A stretch of 64,000 nt of DNA from Bryobacterales bacterium (GCA_027459465.1 DAIDIH010000307.1:1-64000); one strand, 5' to 3'. Shown: positions 53,027 through 62,625, counted from the stretch's first letter. Made by a program: numbers and translations. The notes: generated from the letters alone by a model not told the origin.

Positions 53027-54727
53027 TTAAAAATTTCGTTTGCTGACCTGGTCGGCGATATATTCCGAGGTTCGCAAGGCCAGCGCCATGATCGTGAGAG
53101 TGGGATTCTTGTCGGCGCTGCTGACAAACGGCGCTCCGTCGGCTACGAAAAGGTTCTTGCAATCCCATGCCTGGCAATACGGATTGAGGACGGAGTTTCG
53201 TGGGTCGCTCCCCATGCGGGCGCCGCCTACCTCGTGGATACATTCGCCGCCCCGAGAGATGCCCCAGCGCGATTCCGGCCCGGCGGATTGCATGACCTCG
53301 CCGTGTGCGGCCGTGACGATCTCACGGAACGTTTCTTGCATATGACGAGCCATGAGGAGTTCATCCTCGCCCCATTGAAAGTGAAACCGCAAGACCGGAA
53401 TGCCCCACTGGTCGACAAGGCCGGGATCGATTTCGCAGTAACTTTCCCGGTTCGGAATCATCTCGCCGCGGCCGTGAAATCCGAGGAACGAACCATATAA
53501 CTTACGGCAGCCTTGCTTGAGCTCGATTCCGTATCCCCCGCCAAGGACGCGTTCGGAACCATTCAGGAAGCCGGGCTCCGGCATGCCGCGCCGGCCTCCG
53601 CTGAATTCGATGTGGTAGCCGCGAGAGAACGGGAGTTCGCGGCGCGATTGTTTCTTGTAGTTCCACCACGGCATGAAAAGATGCATGCCTCCAACGCCAT
53701 CCTCGTTGTGAGCCGGCAGATCCATGAGGCTGGGCATGAAGGCGGTGACGTCGGACATCACGGAGTCCATGATGTACTTGCCCACCAGCCCGCTGGAATT
53801 CGCCAAGCCGTTAGGGAAGCGCGAACTGCGTGAATTCAACAACAGGCGCGCGGTTTCGCAGGAACTGGCGGCAAGTACGACAGCCTTCCCGCGGACCTGT
53901 ATTTCTTTGCGGGTTTTCTTGTCGATATAGGAGACGCCGGCGGCCTTGCCTTCCGATGAAACAAGAACTTCGCGCGCCATCGCGCCGCAGCGGATTTCCA
54001 GGCGTCCCGTGGCGAGGGCCGGATTCAGTAAGACGGTGGGCGAGGAGAAGTTTGACGAAAGACGGCAGGAGCGGTTGCACTGGGAGACGTAGTGGCAGGC
54101 CGGGCGGCCATTGAGGGAGCGAGTCAGGATGGCGAGCCGTGAGGGTACGCAGGGAATACCCAGTTTGCTGCAGGCTTTCCGGACGAGTAACTCATAGCAG
54201 CGCGGAGCGGGCGGAGGCAGGAAGTTACCGTCGGGATAGTTTTCAAGGTTCTCATTCGAACCGAAGACGCCGATTAGCTGCTCGACGCGGCTATAGTAAG
54301 TCGCCAGATCGCTGTAGCGGATCGGCCAGTCGAAGCCTTTTCCGTCGCGGCTGTAGGACTGAAAGTCGTAAGGACCATTGCGAAGGGCGATGCGCCCCCA
54401 CGCGTTCGTCCGCCCACCCAGCATGCGGGAACGGAACCAGCGGAAATCCGTTCCCGGGGCTGATGTATAGGGTTCCCCGTCCACGCGCCAACCACCCTCA
54501 GCGGCGGTGAAGTAACCATAGGGGTGGTCGGGCGTGCGTGCGGCGCGATGAGGCGCGTCATAGCACCACTCCAGCCAGTGGGAGTCGCGCGCCGCGTCAT
54601 ACCAGCCGCCCGCCTCCAACACCAGGCACTTGGCGCCGGCCTTGGCGAGGGTGTACGCCGCCATGCCTCCGCCGGCCCCGGAACCGACGATGATTACGTC
54701 ATAGACATTGGATGATAGATCTGGCAT
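53027..54727 (-). CDS. GMC-family flavin-dependent dehydrogenase/oxidase
   Basis: 566 residues from ATG 54727. A flavin-binding start, DVIIVGSGAGGGMAAYTLAK, and the C-terminal HEVGGARMGSDPRNSV with VADGAPFVSSADKNPTLTIM are GMC hallmarks; the latter carries the active-site His and Asn. It should oxidise an alcohol or sugar-derived substrate. With the subunit 3 gene downstream it resembles membrane gluconate/alcohol dehydrogenases and probably passes electrons to a cytochrome encoded in the same run. No signal peptide of its own is evident; export via the Tat-tagged partner is likely. Confidence 0.88.
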   Translation of the reverse strand: MPDLSSNVYDVIIVGSGAGGGMAAYTLAKAGAKCLVLEAGGWYDAARDSHWLEWCYDAPHRAARTPDHPYGYFTAAEGGWRVDGEPYTSAPGTDFRWFRSRMLGGRTNAWGRIALRNGPYDFQSYSRDGKGFDWPIRYSDLATYYSRVEQLIGVFGSNENLENYPDGNFLPPPAPRCYELLVRKACSKLGIPCVPSRLAILTRSLNGRPACHYVSQCNRSCRLSSNFSSPTVLLNPALATGRLEIRCGAMAREVLVSSEGKAAGVSYIDKKTRKEIQVRGKAVVLAASSCETARLLLNSRSSRFPNGLANSSGLVGKYIMDSVMSDVTAFMPSLMDLPAHNEDGVGGMHLFMPWWNYKKQSRRELPFSRGYHIEFSGGRRGMPEPGFLNGSERVLGGGYGIELKQGCRKLYGSFLGFHGRGEMIPNRESYCEIDPGLVDQWGIPVLRFHFQWGEDELLMARHMQETFREIVTAAHGEVMQSAGPESRWGISRGGECIHEVGGARMGSDPRNSVLNPYCQAWDCKNLFVADGAPFVSSADKNPTLTIMALALRTSEYIADQVSKRNF

Positions 54728-54736
54728 GGAGACTTC

Positions 54737-55939
54737 TCATTCCCGGCTCGTGGGCAGGTCAACCGGCACGAGACGTAGGGGCTGTTGATTGTTGCCCTGG
54801 TTGTCAAAGGAAATGACACCGGAAGCGCCGGAGTAAGCGGTCACTTCAGCGAGACGGTCTCGCAGGCGAGCGCGGTTCGGGCCGGATTTTTGCAAGCCAT
54901 CGCAAATCAGACGGACAGCGTCGAAGGCTGCTAGCGCGGCCGGACCCGGGTTTGCCTTCGTTTTCGCGCGATAGACTTCCGCGAACCGGCGGGCGAGGCC
55001 GGACTCAATCCGGCGCGAGGCGACGGTCCAGGCCTGCGAACCGGAGATCTCATCGGAAGTCTGCGAGAAGTATGCGCCCGGCTCCTCGTAGCCGGCGGCG
55101 GTGGCTTGCGAGAGGTAGAGCGCAACGCCTGGGGCCGGGGAGTGCATCCGGCTTCGGAGCGCATTCGTGAGGGAGGCGCTGGTCCAAAATACGACGGCCT
55201 GGGGGGATGCTCGTTTCAAGGCAGTCGGCCATGTCTCGACGTCAGGCTTTTGAGGGTCGACAGTGAAGGTGGATGGAGCGGGCGCTCCGGCGTCGCGAAC
55301 CGCGGCCAGGAATTCCTTGGCGCCGGCGCGGCCGTCGTGGTCCCGCGCGGTAACAAGAAGAACCCGCGTGAAACGCCGCTTGGAGTAAATATCGTCGACA
55401 AAGGCGCGCGCCTGCGCGGCGTCGCTGGGAGCGAGGCGAAAAAGCCAGCGGAGATTGATCTGGGTAGTGGTGGCGTCGGTGGCCAGCGTGAGCACCGGCA
55501 CTCCGATGCGGTTTCCGACCTGCTCGCTAAGGTGAGCCACGGCGCCGTTTTCCGAGGTGATGATCGCGAGGACTTGATCGTCCATCACGAGGTGAATCAA
55601 CGCGTCGGCGGTGGGTCCCCAAGGGGAAGCGGTCTCATCGCCGATGGCGAGGGAGACGCCGCGGGCTTTTGATTCTTCCAAGGCGATGCGCGCCGCCGCC
55701 AGGATGGCTTCGCCCTCGGGCTTGCGCGGTCCGGTGAGTGGGACCAGGAGGCCGATCCGGACGTCGCCCGCGGGCAGGTCGTCCTGGTGGCCGCGGCCCG
55801 GGCCGAGATAGGTGACGTGGCCCGAAGGAATGGCGGCGTAGGGGGTGACAGTCTGCGCGCCGGCGCCGCCGGAGTTCGCGGCCAGGGACGCGAGCGAGGC
55901 GAAGAGGATGGCAAGCGATTTCGCGTAAGCGGAGGGCAT
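54737..55939 (-). CDS. periplasmic ligand-binding protein (LIV-type, first copy)
   Basis: 400 residues from ATG 55939. A signal peptide (AKSLAILFASLASLAANSGG) is followed by a leucine/isoleucine/valine-type binding fold: VRIGLLVPLTGPRKPEGEAI, VLAIITSENGAVAHLSEQVG and VRLICDGLQKSG. Type I periplasmic-binding protein of ABC or sensor systems. No ABC permease or ATPase gene is nearby. It lies next to a second, distinct LIV-type gene. It might feed a non-ABC sensor or dehydrogenase system. Ligand unknown. Confidence 0.85.
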   Translation of the reverse strand: MPSAYAKSLAILFASLASLAANSGGAGAQTVTPYAAIPSGHVTYLGPGRGHQDDLPAGDVRIGLLVPLTGPRKPEGEAILAAARIALEESKARGVSLAIGDETASPWGPTADALIHLVMDDQVLAIITSENGAVAHLSEQVGNRIGVPVLTLATDATTTQINLRWLFRLAPSDAAQARAFVDDIYSKRRFTRVLLVTARDHDGRAGAKEFLAAVRDAGAPAPSTFTVDPQKPDVETWPTALKRASPQAVVFWTSASLTNALRSRMHSPAPGVALYLSQATAAGYEEPGAYFSQTSDEISGSQAWTVASRRIESGLARRFAEVYRAKTKANPGPAALAAFDAVRLICDGLQKSGPNRARLRDRLAEVTAYSGASGVISFDNQGNNQQPLRLVPVDLPTSRE

Positions 55940-55953
55940 GAATCGGACGTGCG

Positions 55954-57321
55954 TCAGGGTTGAAGGTGAGTGGGCGCAGGGACGAGGGCGGCGGAGGCCG
56001 GCTTATCCCAATCGGTGCGGTGTTCGGGCGAGTAAACGAAGCGGCCGCCACGCACCTCGACCATGGTGAGGGGCGCGATGTTATTCAATGTGTAGTCGAA
56101 GAACACCGGGCCGCTGACCCCCTGGTAGGCGCTCATCTGGTGAGCGCGCAGTGCGTCCATGATGCGGCCGCGATTGAGGCCGGCCGATCGAATCGCGGCG
56201 ATGAGGATGTTCATGCCGTCGTAGGCGTAGGAGGCGTAGGCGTCGGGCTCGGCGTGAAAGCGAGTGCGGAAGCGCTCGCGGAAGGTGCGCCAGCCAGAAT
56301 CCGTGCGCGTCGCATCGAGCGGGGACACCGCGGCCAAGCCTTCCGCCGCGGGCCCGGCCGAGGCGAGTAACTCGGGATAAACAACGCGGCTCGAAGCGAA
56401 CACGGGTTGCTTCATTCCGGCGTCGCGCATCTGTTTCAGGATGAGGGCGGCCTGGCGGGCATTACTCCACAGGACGAGCGCGTCGATGCCGGTGCTGTCG
56501 AGAAGGCGCAGTTGGGACGAGAAATCCATCTCAGAGGGTTCGAATTTCGCTTCGAGAAGCGGTTGCCGGCCGAGACGGCGCGCGGCCGAGAAAAAGATCT
56601 CGTCCCCTTTGCGGCCGTAGCGGTCCGTGGAGCGGAGGATCGCGACGCGGCGCAGTTTCTTCTGATTGAAGATGTAGTCGGCGAGTGCGTAACCCTGCTG
56701 GCGGTCGTCGGGGAAATTGTGCAGAAGCCACGGGATGCGCGTCTCGGTGACGGTCGGGTCGCTGGTGCCGGTATCGACAATGGGGATCTCGAGCTTAAGA
56801 GCTGCCCGGAGGGCAATGTGGGTGGACGCGGAATCGATGGAGCCGAGCATCGCCCAGACGTGTTCGTTGAAATCCATCTTCACGATTTCCATGGCGGAAG
56901 CGCCCCACAGCGGCAGGTCGTCGTGAACCTTGAGTGCGAACGGCGTGCCGTGGTAGCCTCCCGAAGCGTTGGCTTCTTCCACCGCCAATTGCGCGCCGTG
57001 GAGCATGGCGATGCCATAGAGCGACTCCGGATTGTTGCTGTCCAAAGGTCCGAGAAGACCGATGTCGACGGTGTGGAGACCTGCTGCGTCTCCGTCGGAG
57101 GCGAGACGGGCGGCGCCGTAGTAGGCGAGGGTGTCAGGGGACAGGAACCACTGTTGGTAGGGCTTCCGGAATTCACGAAACGGAACCGCATCCGGGGGCA
57201 TGTTGGCGTAACGCAGTTCCTGCGGCGACGGGGCCTGATTTCCGGCCGGCGGCGCGGACTGAGACAGCCCGCGCGTAACCAGAAGGGTCGCGGTGGCGAG
57301 CAGAGGAATCAGGATGCGCAT
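55954..57321 (-). CDS. periplasmic ligand-binding protein (LIV-type, second copy)
   Basis: 455 residues from ATG 57321; the frame is open back to 57630 but the signal peptide (RILIPLLATATLLVTRGLSQ) begins here. It carries an LIV-type binding fold with IGLLGPLDSNNPESLYGIAM, HGAQLAVEEANASGGYHGTP and AILRSTDRYGRKGDEIFFSA. It has an N-terminal region of about 60 residues (after the signal) not found in the first copy, so they are paralogues with different lengths. Ligand unknown; no transporter genes are adjacent. Confidence 0.85.
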   Translation of the reverse strand: MRILIPLLATATLLVTRGLSQSAPPAGNQAPSPQELRYANMPPDAVPFREFRKPYQQWFLSPDTLAYYGAARLASDGDAAGLHTVDIGLLGPLDSNNPESLYGIAMLHGAQLAVEEANASGGYHGTPFALKVHDDLPLWGASAMEIVKMDFNEHVWAMLGSIDSASTHIALRAALKLEIPIVDTGTSDPTVTETRIPWLLHNFPDDRQQGYALADYIFNQKKLRRVAILRSTDRYGRKGDEIFFSAARRLGRQPLLEAKFEPSEMDFSSQLRLLDSTGIDALVLWSNARQAALILKQMRDAGMKQPVFASSRVVYPELLASAGPAAEGLAAVSPLDATRTDSGWRTFRERFRTRFHAEPDAYASYAYDGMNILIAAIRSAGLNRGRIMDALRAHQMSAYQGVSGPVFFDYTLNNIAPLTMVEVRGGRFVYSPEHRTDWDKPASAALVPAPTHLQP

Positions 57322-57349
57322 GGCCGGCGTTCGGCGGCATCGCCGTTTG

Positions 57350-57859
57350 TCAGGCGTTTGTCGCATTCGACTCGAAAATCGCCATGGCCTCGATTTCGAC
57401 CAGTAAGTCCGGACGGCACAAGATTGCCTGTATTCCGGTTGAGGCGGGCAAGGGATCCAAGCCCATTTCGGCGAAGAATGCCGTGCGGATTTCGTTGAAC
57501 GCCGCATAGTCCCGCTCGATGTCGCGAAGATAGCAAGTGGTCCGGACGATGTCTTTCCACGTAGCACCCTCGGAGGCGAGCAAGGCGGTGATGTTCTCGT
57601 AGGTACGCCACAATTGGGCGCGGAAATCACCGGGATAGAGCGTCTCGCCCTGATCGCCGATGCTCGCGGTGCCGGAAATCAGGAGGAACGTGACGCCCTT
57701 GATGTTAAGCCGGAGTCCGCGGGAGAACGACGACGGCTTGGCGTAGTGGTAGGCCTCATTGAGGGCGGTGGGAGCGGTGATCGCCTTCTTTTCAATCGGC
57801 GTGTATCCCTCCGCCCCGGAAGCGGGCATCTGTATCTCGGTATTTAGCTGATTCATCAT
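57350..57859 (-). CDS. RidA/YjgF-family protein
   Basis: 169 residues from ATG 57859. The RidA fold is seen in SFSRGLRLNIKGVTFLLISG, TYENITALLASEGATWKDIV and RTTCYLRDIERDYAAFNEIR. The family includes 2-iminopropionate deaminases and other enzymes on imine or peroxide substrates. The arginine of the RidA site (the one after the C-terminal CYLRD) is retained. An N-terminal extension of about 25 residues is longer than in typical RidA. Position within a run of exported proteins suggests a cytoplasmic accessory step. Function uncertain. Confidence 0.85.
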   Translation of the reverse strand: MMNQLNTEIQMPASGAEGYTPIEKKAITAPTALNEAYHYAKPSSFSRGLRLNIKGVTFLLISGTASIGDQGETLYPGDFRAQLWRTYENITALLASEGATWKDIVRTTCYLRDIERDYAAFNEIRTAFFAEMGLDPLPASTGIQAILCRPDLLVEIEAMAIFESNATNA

Positions 57860-57866
57860 TGCACTC

Positions 57867-58967
57867 CTATTTCGTAAGTTGGCATATGCCGTGACTAAGT
57901 CCGTTTCCCGTGGCGACCCACACGTCGTCTCCTTGAAAATCGAGATTCAACGTGTAGCTATGGGCGAGCGCCGAAGGGGTTACTGTTTTGCTTTTGTGGC
58001 CTTCGGGTCCGGTAATCTCAATCTCTCCGCGGCCGTCCGTTCCGAGTGTCCGGTAGGTCGTCCAGACGTTCGATTTGTAGTTCAGGCAACTGAGCCCTTT
58101 GTCTGTACACGCCCATACCAGGTCGCCTCTCGACTGGACCGCGTTGATGAAGTCGGAGGCAAGGCCGCTATCCTTGGTGAGATAGTTGTGCCAGTTCCGG
58201 CCGTCGTAACCGCTCAGGCCGAAGTAAGTCGAGGCCCAGAACATGCCGGTGCTCTCGTTGTAGGCTACGCTGCTGACGATGTTATGGATTAACCCCTGGT
58301 TTCGATACAACACGATTTCCATTTCGCCGTCAGGGTCGGTGTAGGGCCGCCACGAGCGCGTGGCCGGGTTATAAACGATGACACCGCCGCCCCATACGCC
58401 CATGTAGACATTCCCGTTGCCGAAGGCGATGGAATAGGACCAGGGTTCTTCAAAAGGACCGTTCTTCTCGTTGAAGATGGACCAGGACTCCGTACGGGTA
58501 TCGAAGCGATTTACCCCGGCCGCCGTCGCTACCCATACCTCCCCGTTCTTGACGGCGACGCCGTAGACGAGGTCGTTCGCCAGGCCGCTCGACAGATTCG
58601 TGTAGGTCTTGAACTGTCCGCCGGAGTAACGGCTGAGGCCTCCGAAGGCGCCGATCCAGAGGTCGCCGGTCTGATGGTCGACGGCGATGGACATGACGGC
58701 GCGGCCCGCGAGGCCGTCGGCGGGCGTGAAAACGCGTTTGACCTGCCCGTGCTCGATCAGCACCAGACCGTGCCCGGTTCCGGCCCAGACACGGTCGCCG
58801 TCCACCTTGACGCAGTAGACTTTGCCCGGCGGGAATCCGTTTGCTCCGGTGTAGTTAGTCCACTTGGTATAGAGAGGGGACCAGGCCGGGATTGCGACCG
58901 CTCCGCCGGCCGGCAGCAATGGCCCGAGGGCGGCGGCAAGGCAGAGCCAGCATGGCAGTTTCGTCAT
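57867..58967 (-). CDS. exported Reg_prop-type beta-propeller protein
   Basis: 366 residues from ATG 58967. A signal peptide (LPCWLCLAAALGPLLPAGGA) is followed by repeated blades of the two-component-regulator propeller kind: DRVWAGTGHGLVLIEHG, GDLWIGAFGGLSRYSGGQF, GEVWVATAAGVNRFDT and GMFWASTYFGLSGYDGRNW. These fold as a beta-propeller and usually sit in the periplasm of hybrid sensor kinases, but here there is no kinase part. It may act as a stand-alone binding or scaffold protein. It overlaps the upstream cytochrome gene by 4 bp. Confidence 0.85.
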   Translation of the reverse strand: MTKLPCWLCLAAALGPLLPAGGAVAIPAWSPLYTKWTNYTGANGFPPGKVYCVKVDGDRVWAGTGHGLVLIEHGQVKRVFTPADGLAGRAVMSIAVDHQTGDLWIGAFGGLSRYSGGQFKTYTNLSSGLANDLVYGVAVKNGEVWVATAAGVNRFDTRTESWSIFNEKNGPFEEPWSYSIAFGNGNVYMGVWGGGVIVYNPATRSWRPYTDPDGEMEIVLYRNQGLIHNIVSSVAYNESTGMFWASTYFGLSGYDGRNWHNYLTKDSGLASDFINAVQSRGDLVWACTDKGLSCLNYKSNVWTTYRTLGTDGRGEIEITGPEGHKSKTVTPSALAHSYTLNLDFQGDDVWVATGNGLSHGICQLTK

Positions 58968-60892
58968 AGTGTCTTCAGGAACTCGATAAGATCGTTCAAC
59001 TGGACCTTATCCATATCGGAAGTGATCCCGTGTTTGTCTTCGGGACTGTACTTCGTCCAGATTTCTTCGAGCGTCAGGGCCTCTCCGTTGTGGAGGTAGG
59101 GAGCGCGCATGTAGAGGCCTTCGAGTTGAGGAATATCGAAGGACGCATTGGTGTCATAGCGGGTCTTCGTCCCGACGTCCATGTGTACGCGGGCTGTGTA
59201 GTGCGTCTGGGGCGGATGGCAGAAGTAACAGCGGCTTTGAGGCGGAATGATTTCGCCGGTATTGGTGATTGTGCGGAAGAAGATATGCCGGCCGCGTTCC
59301 TGCGCTTCGGTGAGGTCCGCGTTCGCGTTTCGGCGGGGACTTGGCGGCAAGGTGAGCGAACGAATGAAAGCCGTGAGGTAGCGGACCTGTGAGTCACTGA
59401 AGCCCTGGGAGCGGAAAATGTACATCGCGGTTCGCGGACCGGCCTGAGTTTCCAGATCCGGGTTGTTGCCGTTCCACTTGAATGGGCCGGTCTGCGAGAT
59501 GGCGCGCAGCGTACGGTTTTCGACGACGTCCCGGCCGAGTTCGGGTGTCTCGAGGCTCCAGGCAAGTCCGTCGGAGAGGCCCTTGTGCGGATGACAGGTG
59601 GCGCAGGCCATCTGGTGTTCGAAGCAGTAAGTTGCGTCGTAGAACAACTGCTGTCCGTGACGCTCGGGTGTAACTTGTCGCGGGCCGCCGAGGTCGATGG
59701 TGGCGGTCACGGCCCGGCGGTGGAGATCAATGACGGTAATCGTGTCGTCCATGCGGTTGGCGATGTAGGCAAGGGAGTCGCCCGGAGCGATCACGGCGGA
59801 AGTCGGATTCTTGCCGGTGGCTAAGCGCGCGGTGACAAAGTGGCGGGCGGAGTCGAGGCGGTTCGCCAGCGCCTCGGGGTTGCCCGGCTCAACGGTTTGA
59901 AGAAGGCGATCGAGCTTACGGGTGTCGAGGATCGAAACCGTGTCACAGCCTGAGGCTGTCACCAGGGCGAGCGTGCCGTCGCTCGATGCCGCCGCGCCGA
60001 AACCATCGGCGAAGTAACGGTCAACGTCATCAAGCAGAACTTCGTCGACGCGGCTGGTCTGTGGATCGGCTTGACGGGAGCCGGGCGTCCGGATGACAGC
60101 AACTCCATGCGTGAGGTACCACCCTTGCTCGATTTGCACGAGCGGATTCAGGTTTTTCGGACGCAGGAACGGGACGAGCAGGTAACTTCCGTCCGTCGTT
60201 CGGACTTGAGCAATATGGCGGAGCTGGACTACCCCGGGGATTGAGACGCGTTCGGCGATTTGGTTTGACTCGGCATCGATTACCGTAATCTGCGAGACCG
60301 GGGGCTGATCGAAGCGGCCGGGCGCGGCCAGGAGGTTTGATACGTATACTCGCGCGCCATCCGGAGAGACGGCGAGGTATTCGGGAAACGTCCCGGCGGG
60401 CAGGCTTCGCAGGTTCCGGCCGGTGACCGCGTCAAGAACGGAGACGTCATTGCCCAACGTGTTTGCAACGTACAGGGTGTTCCCGCGGCGGCCTGCGGCA
60501 ACACCGGCGGGTCCCCATCCCGCGCCAATCGTCCGGCGAACTTTGAGCGAGGCGGCATCGATCTCGCTTACGGAGTTATCGAGTTCGTTCGACACGTAAA
60601 TCGTGCTTCCGTCCGGCGACAAGGCGATCGCTTTCGGTTGACGGCCCACGGCGATGCGTTCGATAACTCTGTTCGAGCGGGTGTCGACGGCGAGGACGAG
60701 ATTGGCGTCTTCACACACGACATAGAGTTGGGCTCCGTTCGGCGAGATGGCGAGATCGACGGGACTCAGATACGTGCGTCCGGGATCGCGCGTGTCTTGA
60801 AGAACGGCGGCGTGTAAGGCGAGCGGCAAAAGGAACGCAAGCAGGATGGACGGGGTCCGAAGCGGGCGGCGGATGAGCGAAGCGGCGGCCAT
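58964..60892 (-). CDS. YVTN beta-propeller fused to a diheme cytochrome-c-peroxidase-like domain
   Basis: 642 residues from ATG 60892. A signal-like helix (PSILLAFLLPLALHAAVLQD) precedes six or more YVTN-type blades, such as SPNGAQLYVVCEDANLVLAV and LSPDGSTIYVSNELDNSVSE. After residue about 420 two heme-c motifs appear, CATCHPHKG and CYFCHPPQTH, within a CCP/MauG-like domain. The fusion combines ligand-binding or sensing with periplasmic electron transfer or peroxide reduction. It could accept electrons from the GMC dehydrogenase encoded in the same run. The next gene upstream begins only 1 bp away. Confidence 0.86.
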   Translation of the reverse strand: MAAASLIRRPLRTPSILLAFLLPLALHAAVLQDTRDPGRTYLSPVDLAISPNGAQLYVVCEDANLVLAVDTRSNRVIERIAVGRQPKAIALSPDGSTIYVSNELDNSVSEIDAASLKVRRTIGAGWGPAGVAAGRRGNTLYVANTLGNDVSVLDAVTGRNLRSLPAGTFPEYLAVSPDGARVYVSNLLAAPGRFDQPPVSQITVIDAESNQIAERVSIPGVVQLRHIAQVRTTDGSYLLVPFLRPKNLNPLVQIEQGWYLTHGVAVIRTPGSRQADPQTSRVDEVLLDDVDRYFADGFGAAASSDGTLALVTASGCDTVSILDTRKLDRLLQTVEPGNPEALANRLDSARHFVTARLATGKNPTSAVIAPGDSLAYIANRMDDTITVIDLHRRAVTATIDLGGPRQVTPERHGQQLFYDATYCFEHQMACATCHPHKGLSDGLAWSLETPELGRDVVENRTLRAISQTGPFKWNGNNPDLETQAGPRTAMYIFRSQGFSDSQVRYLTAFIRSLTLPPSPRRNANADLTEAQERGRHIFFRTITNTGEIIPPQSRCYFCHPPQTHYTARVHMDVGTKTRYDTNASFDIPQLEGLYMRAPYLHNGEALTLEEIWTKYSPEDKHGITSDMDKVQLNDLIEFLKTL

Positions 60893-60893
60893 C

Positions 60894-62615
60894 TCAGTGT
60901 GCGCTGGAAGAAGCTCTGCCGCCTTGCGCGTGTGTGGCAGCGGGCTCTGTCACCGTCAGCACCTGGTCCGCCGGAACGTGATTGAGCGTCTGCATCCCTC
61001 CATCAGGCCAGTGAATGATGAGGGTGTCGACCTTCGTATGTTGCGCGAGCCCGAAGTGCGGCCGCGGATCATTCTGCGAGAGGTAGCCGCTGGCCGATGT
61101 TATTTGCACGTATTGGTGCAGGTCGCCTGCAATGGCTTCGACAGTTGCCCCGTAGGCGTCGCGGTTGCTGCGCGTACCGACAAGGCGGATCGTCAGCCAA
61201 TGATTTCGCTGCCGGGCAGGGGGATTGTTATGAAGGAGAATTCCCCGGCCACCGAGTACGACGATGAAGGCGTCGACGTAGCCGTCATTGTCGTAGTCGG
61301 CAAAGCAAGCGCCCCGGCTGACATGACGCGTTTTGAAGAAGGCGCCCGCGGCGTTCGAGACGTCGGTAAATTTGCCGTTGCCGTTGTTGTGCAGCAGAGT
61401 GTCTTCCATGGGGATCAGCCAACTGAGGCCGCCGTTGACGATGAAGAGGTCCTTCCAACCGTCGTTGTCGAAATCGAAGAACCCGTCGCCCCAGCCGACG
61501 TATTGTGCAGAGGGCGCTCCCACTCCCGCGCCATCGGTTGCGTCGGCGAAGTAGTAACCGCCGGATTTGCCGGAATTGTGAAACATGTTGTGCATCAGAC
61601 GGTGGTAACGCGCATCGGAGACGAATAGGTCCATCCAGCCGTCGTTGTCGAAATCGCCGAAGACCGGTCCCATCGCGGTGGTCGCCTCGCCATTTTGTCC
61701 GTAGGCGGCGTTAACCTCCTCCGCGATGTTGGTGAATGTGCCGTCGCGGTTGTTGTGGTAGAGGTAGCTTGCCATCGTGTCGTTGGCGACGTAGATATCG
61801 GGCCAGCCGTCGTTGTCGAAGTCGCCGGCGGCGACTCCCATGGCGCGGCCGGGCGTGGCCGCGATGCCCGAAGGGCGCGACACGTCGGTAAATGTGCCGT
61901 CGCCGTTGTTGTGAAAGAGCCGATTCAGTTGGGGACCGTAGTCCAACGGCCCGGGGTAGTGGTTGGCTGAGTAAAAGTGCCGGTAGGAAGGATCGTACTG
62001 GAGATAGTTGCCGACGAAGAGATCGAGCCGGCCGTCACGGTCGTAATCGAGGAAGGCGGCGCCGGTGCCGAAGAACGGATTCCCGACATGGGCCGCGGCG
62101 GTTACGTCGGTAAAAGTTCCGTTGCCGTTGTTGTGATAAAGAATCGATGAGTTGTAGTTAGTGACGTAGATATCTTCGTTTCCATCGTTGTCAAAGTCGC
62201 CGATGGTCAGCCCCATGGCGAAACCATTTCCTTCGAGGCCCGCCTTGGCGGTCACGTCGGTAAAGGTGCCATCGCCGTTGTTCCGGTACAGGTGATTGGT
62301 GGCGGGGGTGCGGACCGGCGACGAGATGTCGGTCAGCCCATCGACATGGCGGCCGCTTAGGACATAGAGATCGATGAGGCCGTCGTTGTTGTAGTCGAGC
62401 CAGCCGCAGCCCGAACCCGTCGCCTCGACGATGGAGCTAAGTTCCTTTTCGCCGAAGGAGTGCTGGAAGTCAATGCCGGCCTTCGCGGTGACATCTTCGA
62501 ACTGAGGCAAGGCATGGGACTGCGGTCCGCCGGGAGATTGAGCCGCAAGGCGGAAGACAGCCGGCACGCAGAAGGCGAGGATTAGACTGAGAACGAGTTT
62601 GAGTGGAATGCGCAT
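60894..62615 (-). CDS. FG-GAP/VCBS repeat protein with ASPIC-UnbV C-terminal domain (CRTAC1-like)
   Basis: 573 residues from ATG 62615. Signal peptide (LVLSLILAFCVPAVFRLAAQ). Tandem FG-GAP repeats carry calcium-binding D-x-D-x-D-G: DYNNDGLIDLYVLSG, DFDNDGNEDIYVTNY, DYDRDGRLDLFVGNY, DFDNDGWPDIYVAND and DFDNDGWKDLFIVNG. The C-terminal ASPIC-UnbV domain is visible as NHWLTIRLVGTRSNRDAYGA to TKVDTLIIHWPDGGMQTL. Members are exported, calcium-binding propellers of unknown role, frequent in Acidobacteriota and Planctomycetota. Its presence in the cytochrome/dehydrogenase run suggests a structural or adhesive component. Confidence 0.9.
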   Translation of the reverse strand: MRIPLKLVLSLILAFCVPAVFRLAAQSPGGPQSHALPQFEDVTAKAGIDFQHSFGEKELSSIVEATGSGCGWLDYNNDGLIDLYVLSGRHVDGLTDISSPVRTPATNHLYRNNGDGTFTDVTAKAGLEGNGFAMGLTIGDFDNDGNEDIYVTNYNSSILYHNNGNGTFTDVTAAAHVGNPFFGTGAAFLDYDRDGRLDLFVGNYLQYDPSYRHFYSANHYPGPLDYGPQLNRLFHNNGDGTFTDVSRPSGIAATPGRAMGVAAGDFDNDGWPDIYVANDTMASYLYHNNRDGTFTNIAEEVNAAYGQNGEATTAMGPVFGDFDNDGWMDLFVSDARYHRLMHNMFHNSGKSGGYYFADATDGAGVGAPSAQYVGWGDGFFDFDNDGWKDLFIVNGGLSWLIPMEDTLLHNNGNGKFTDVSNAAGAFFKTRHVSRGACFADYDNDGYVDAFIVVLGGRGILLHNNPPARQRNHWLTIRLVGTRSNRDAYGATVEAIAGDLHQYVQITSASGYLSQNDPRPHFGLAQHTKVDTLIIHWPDGGMQTLNHVPADQVLTVTEPAATHAQGGRASSSAH

Positions 62616-62625
62616 CCTGGTCCGT

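Noticed and set aside
56407-57498. 363-codon plus-strand open frame
   Set aside because: Antisense shadow of the second LIV-type binding protein.
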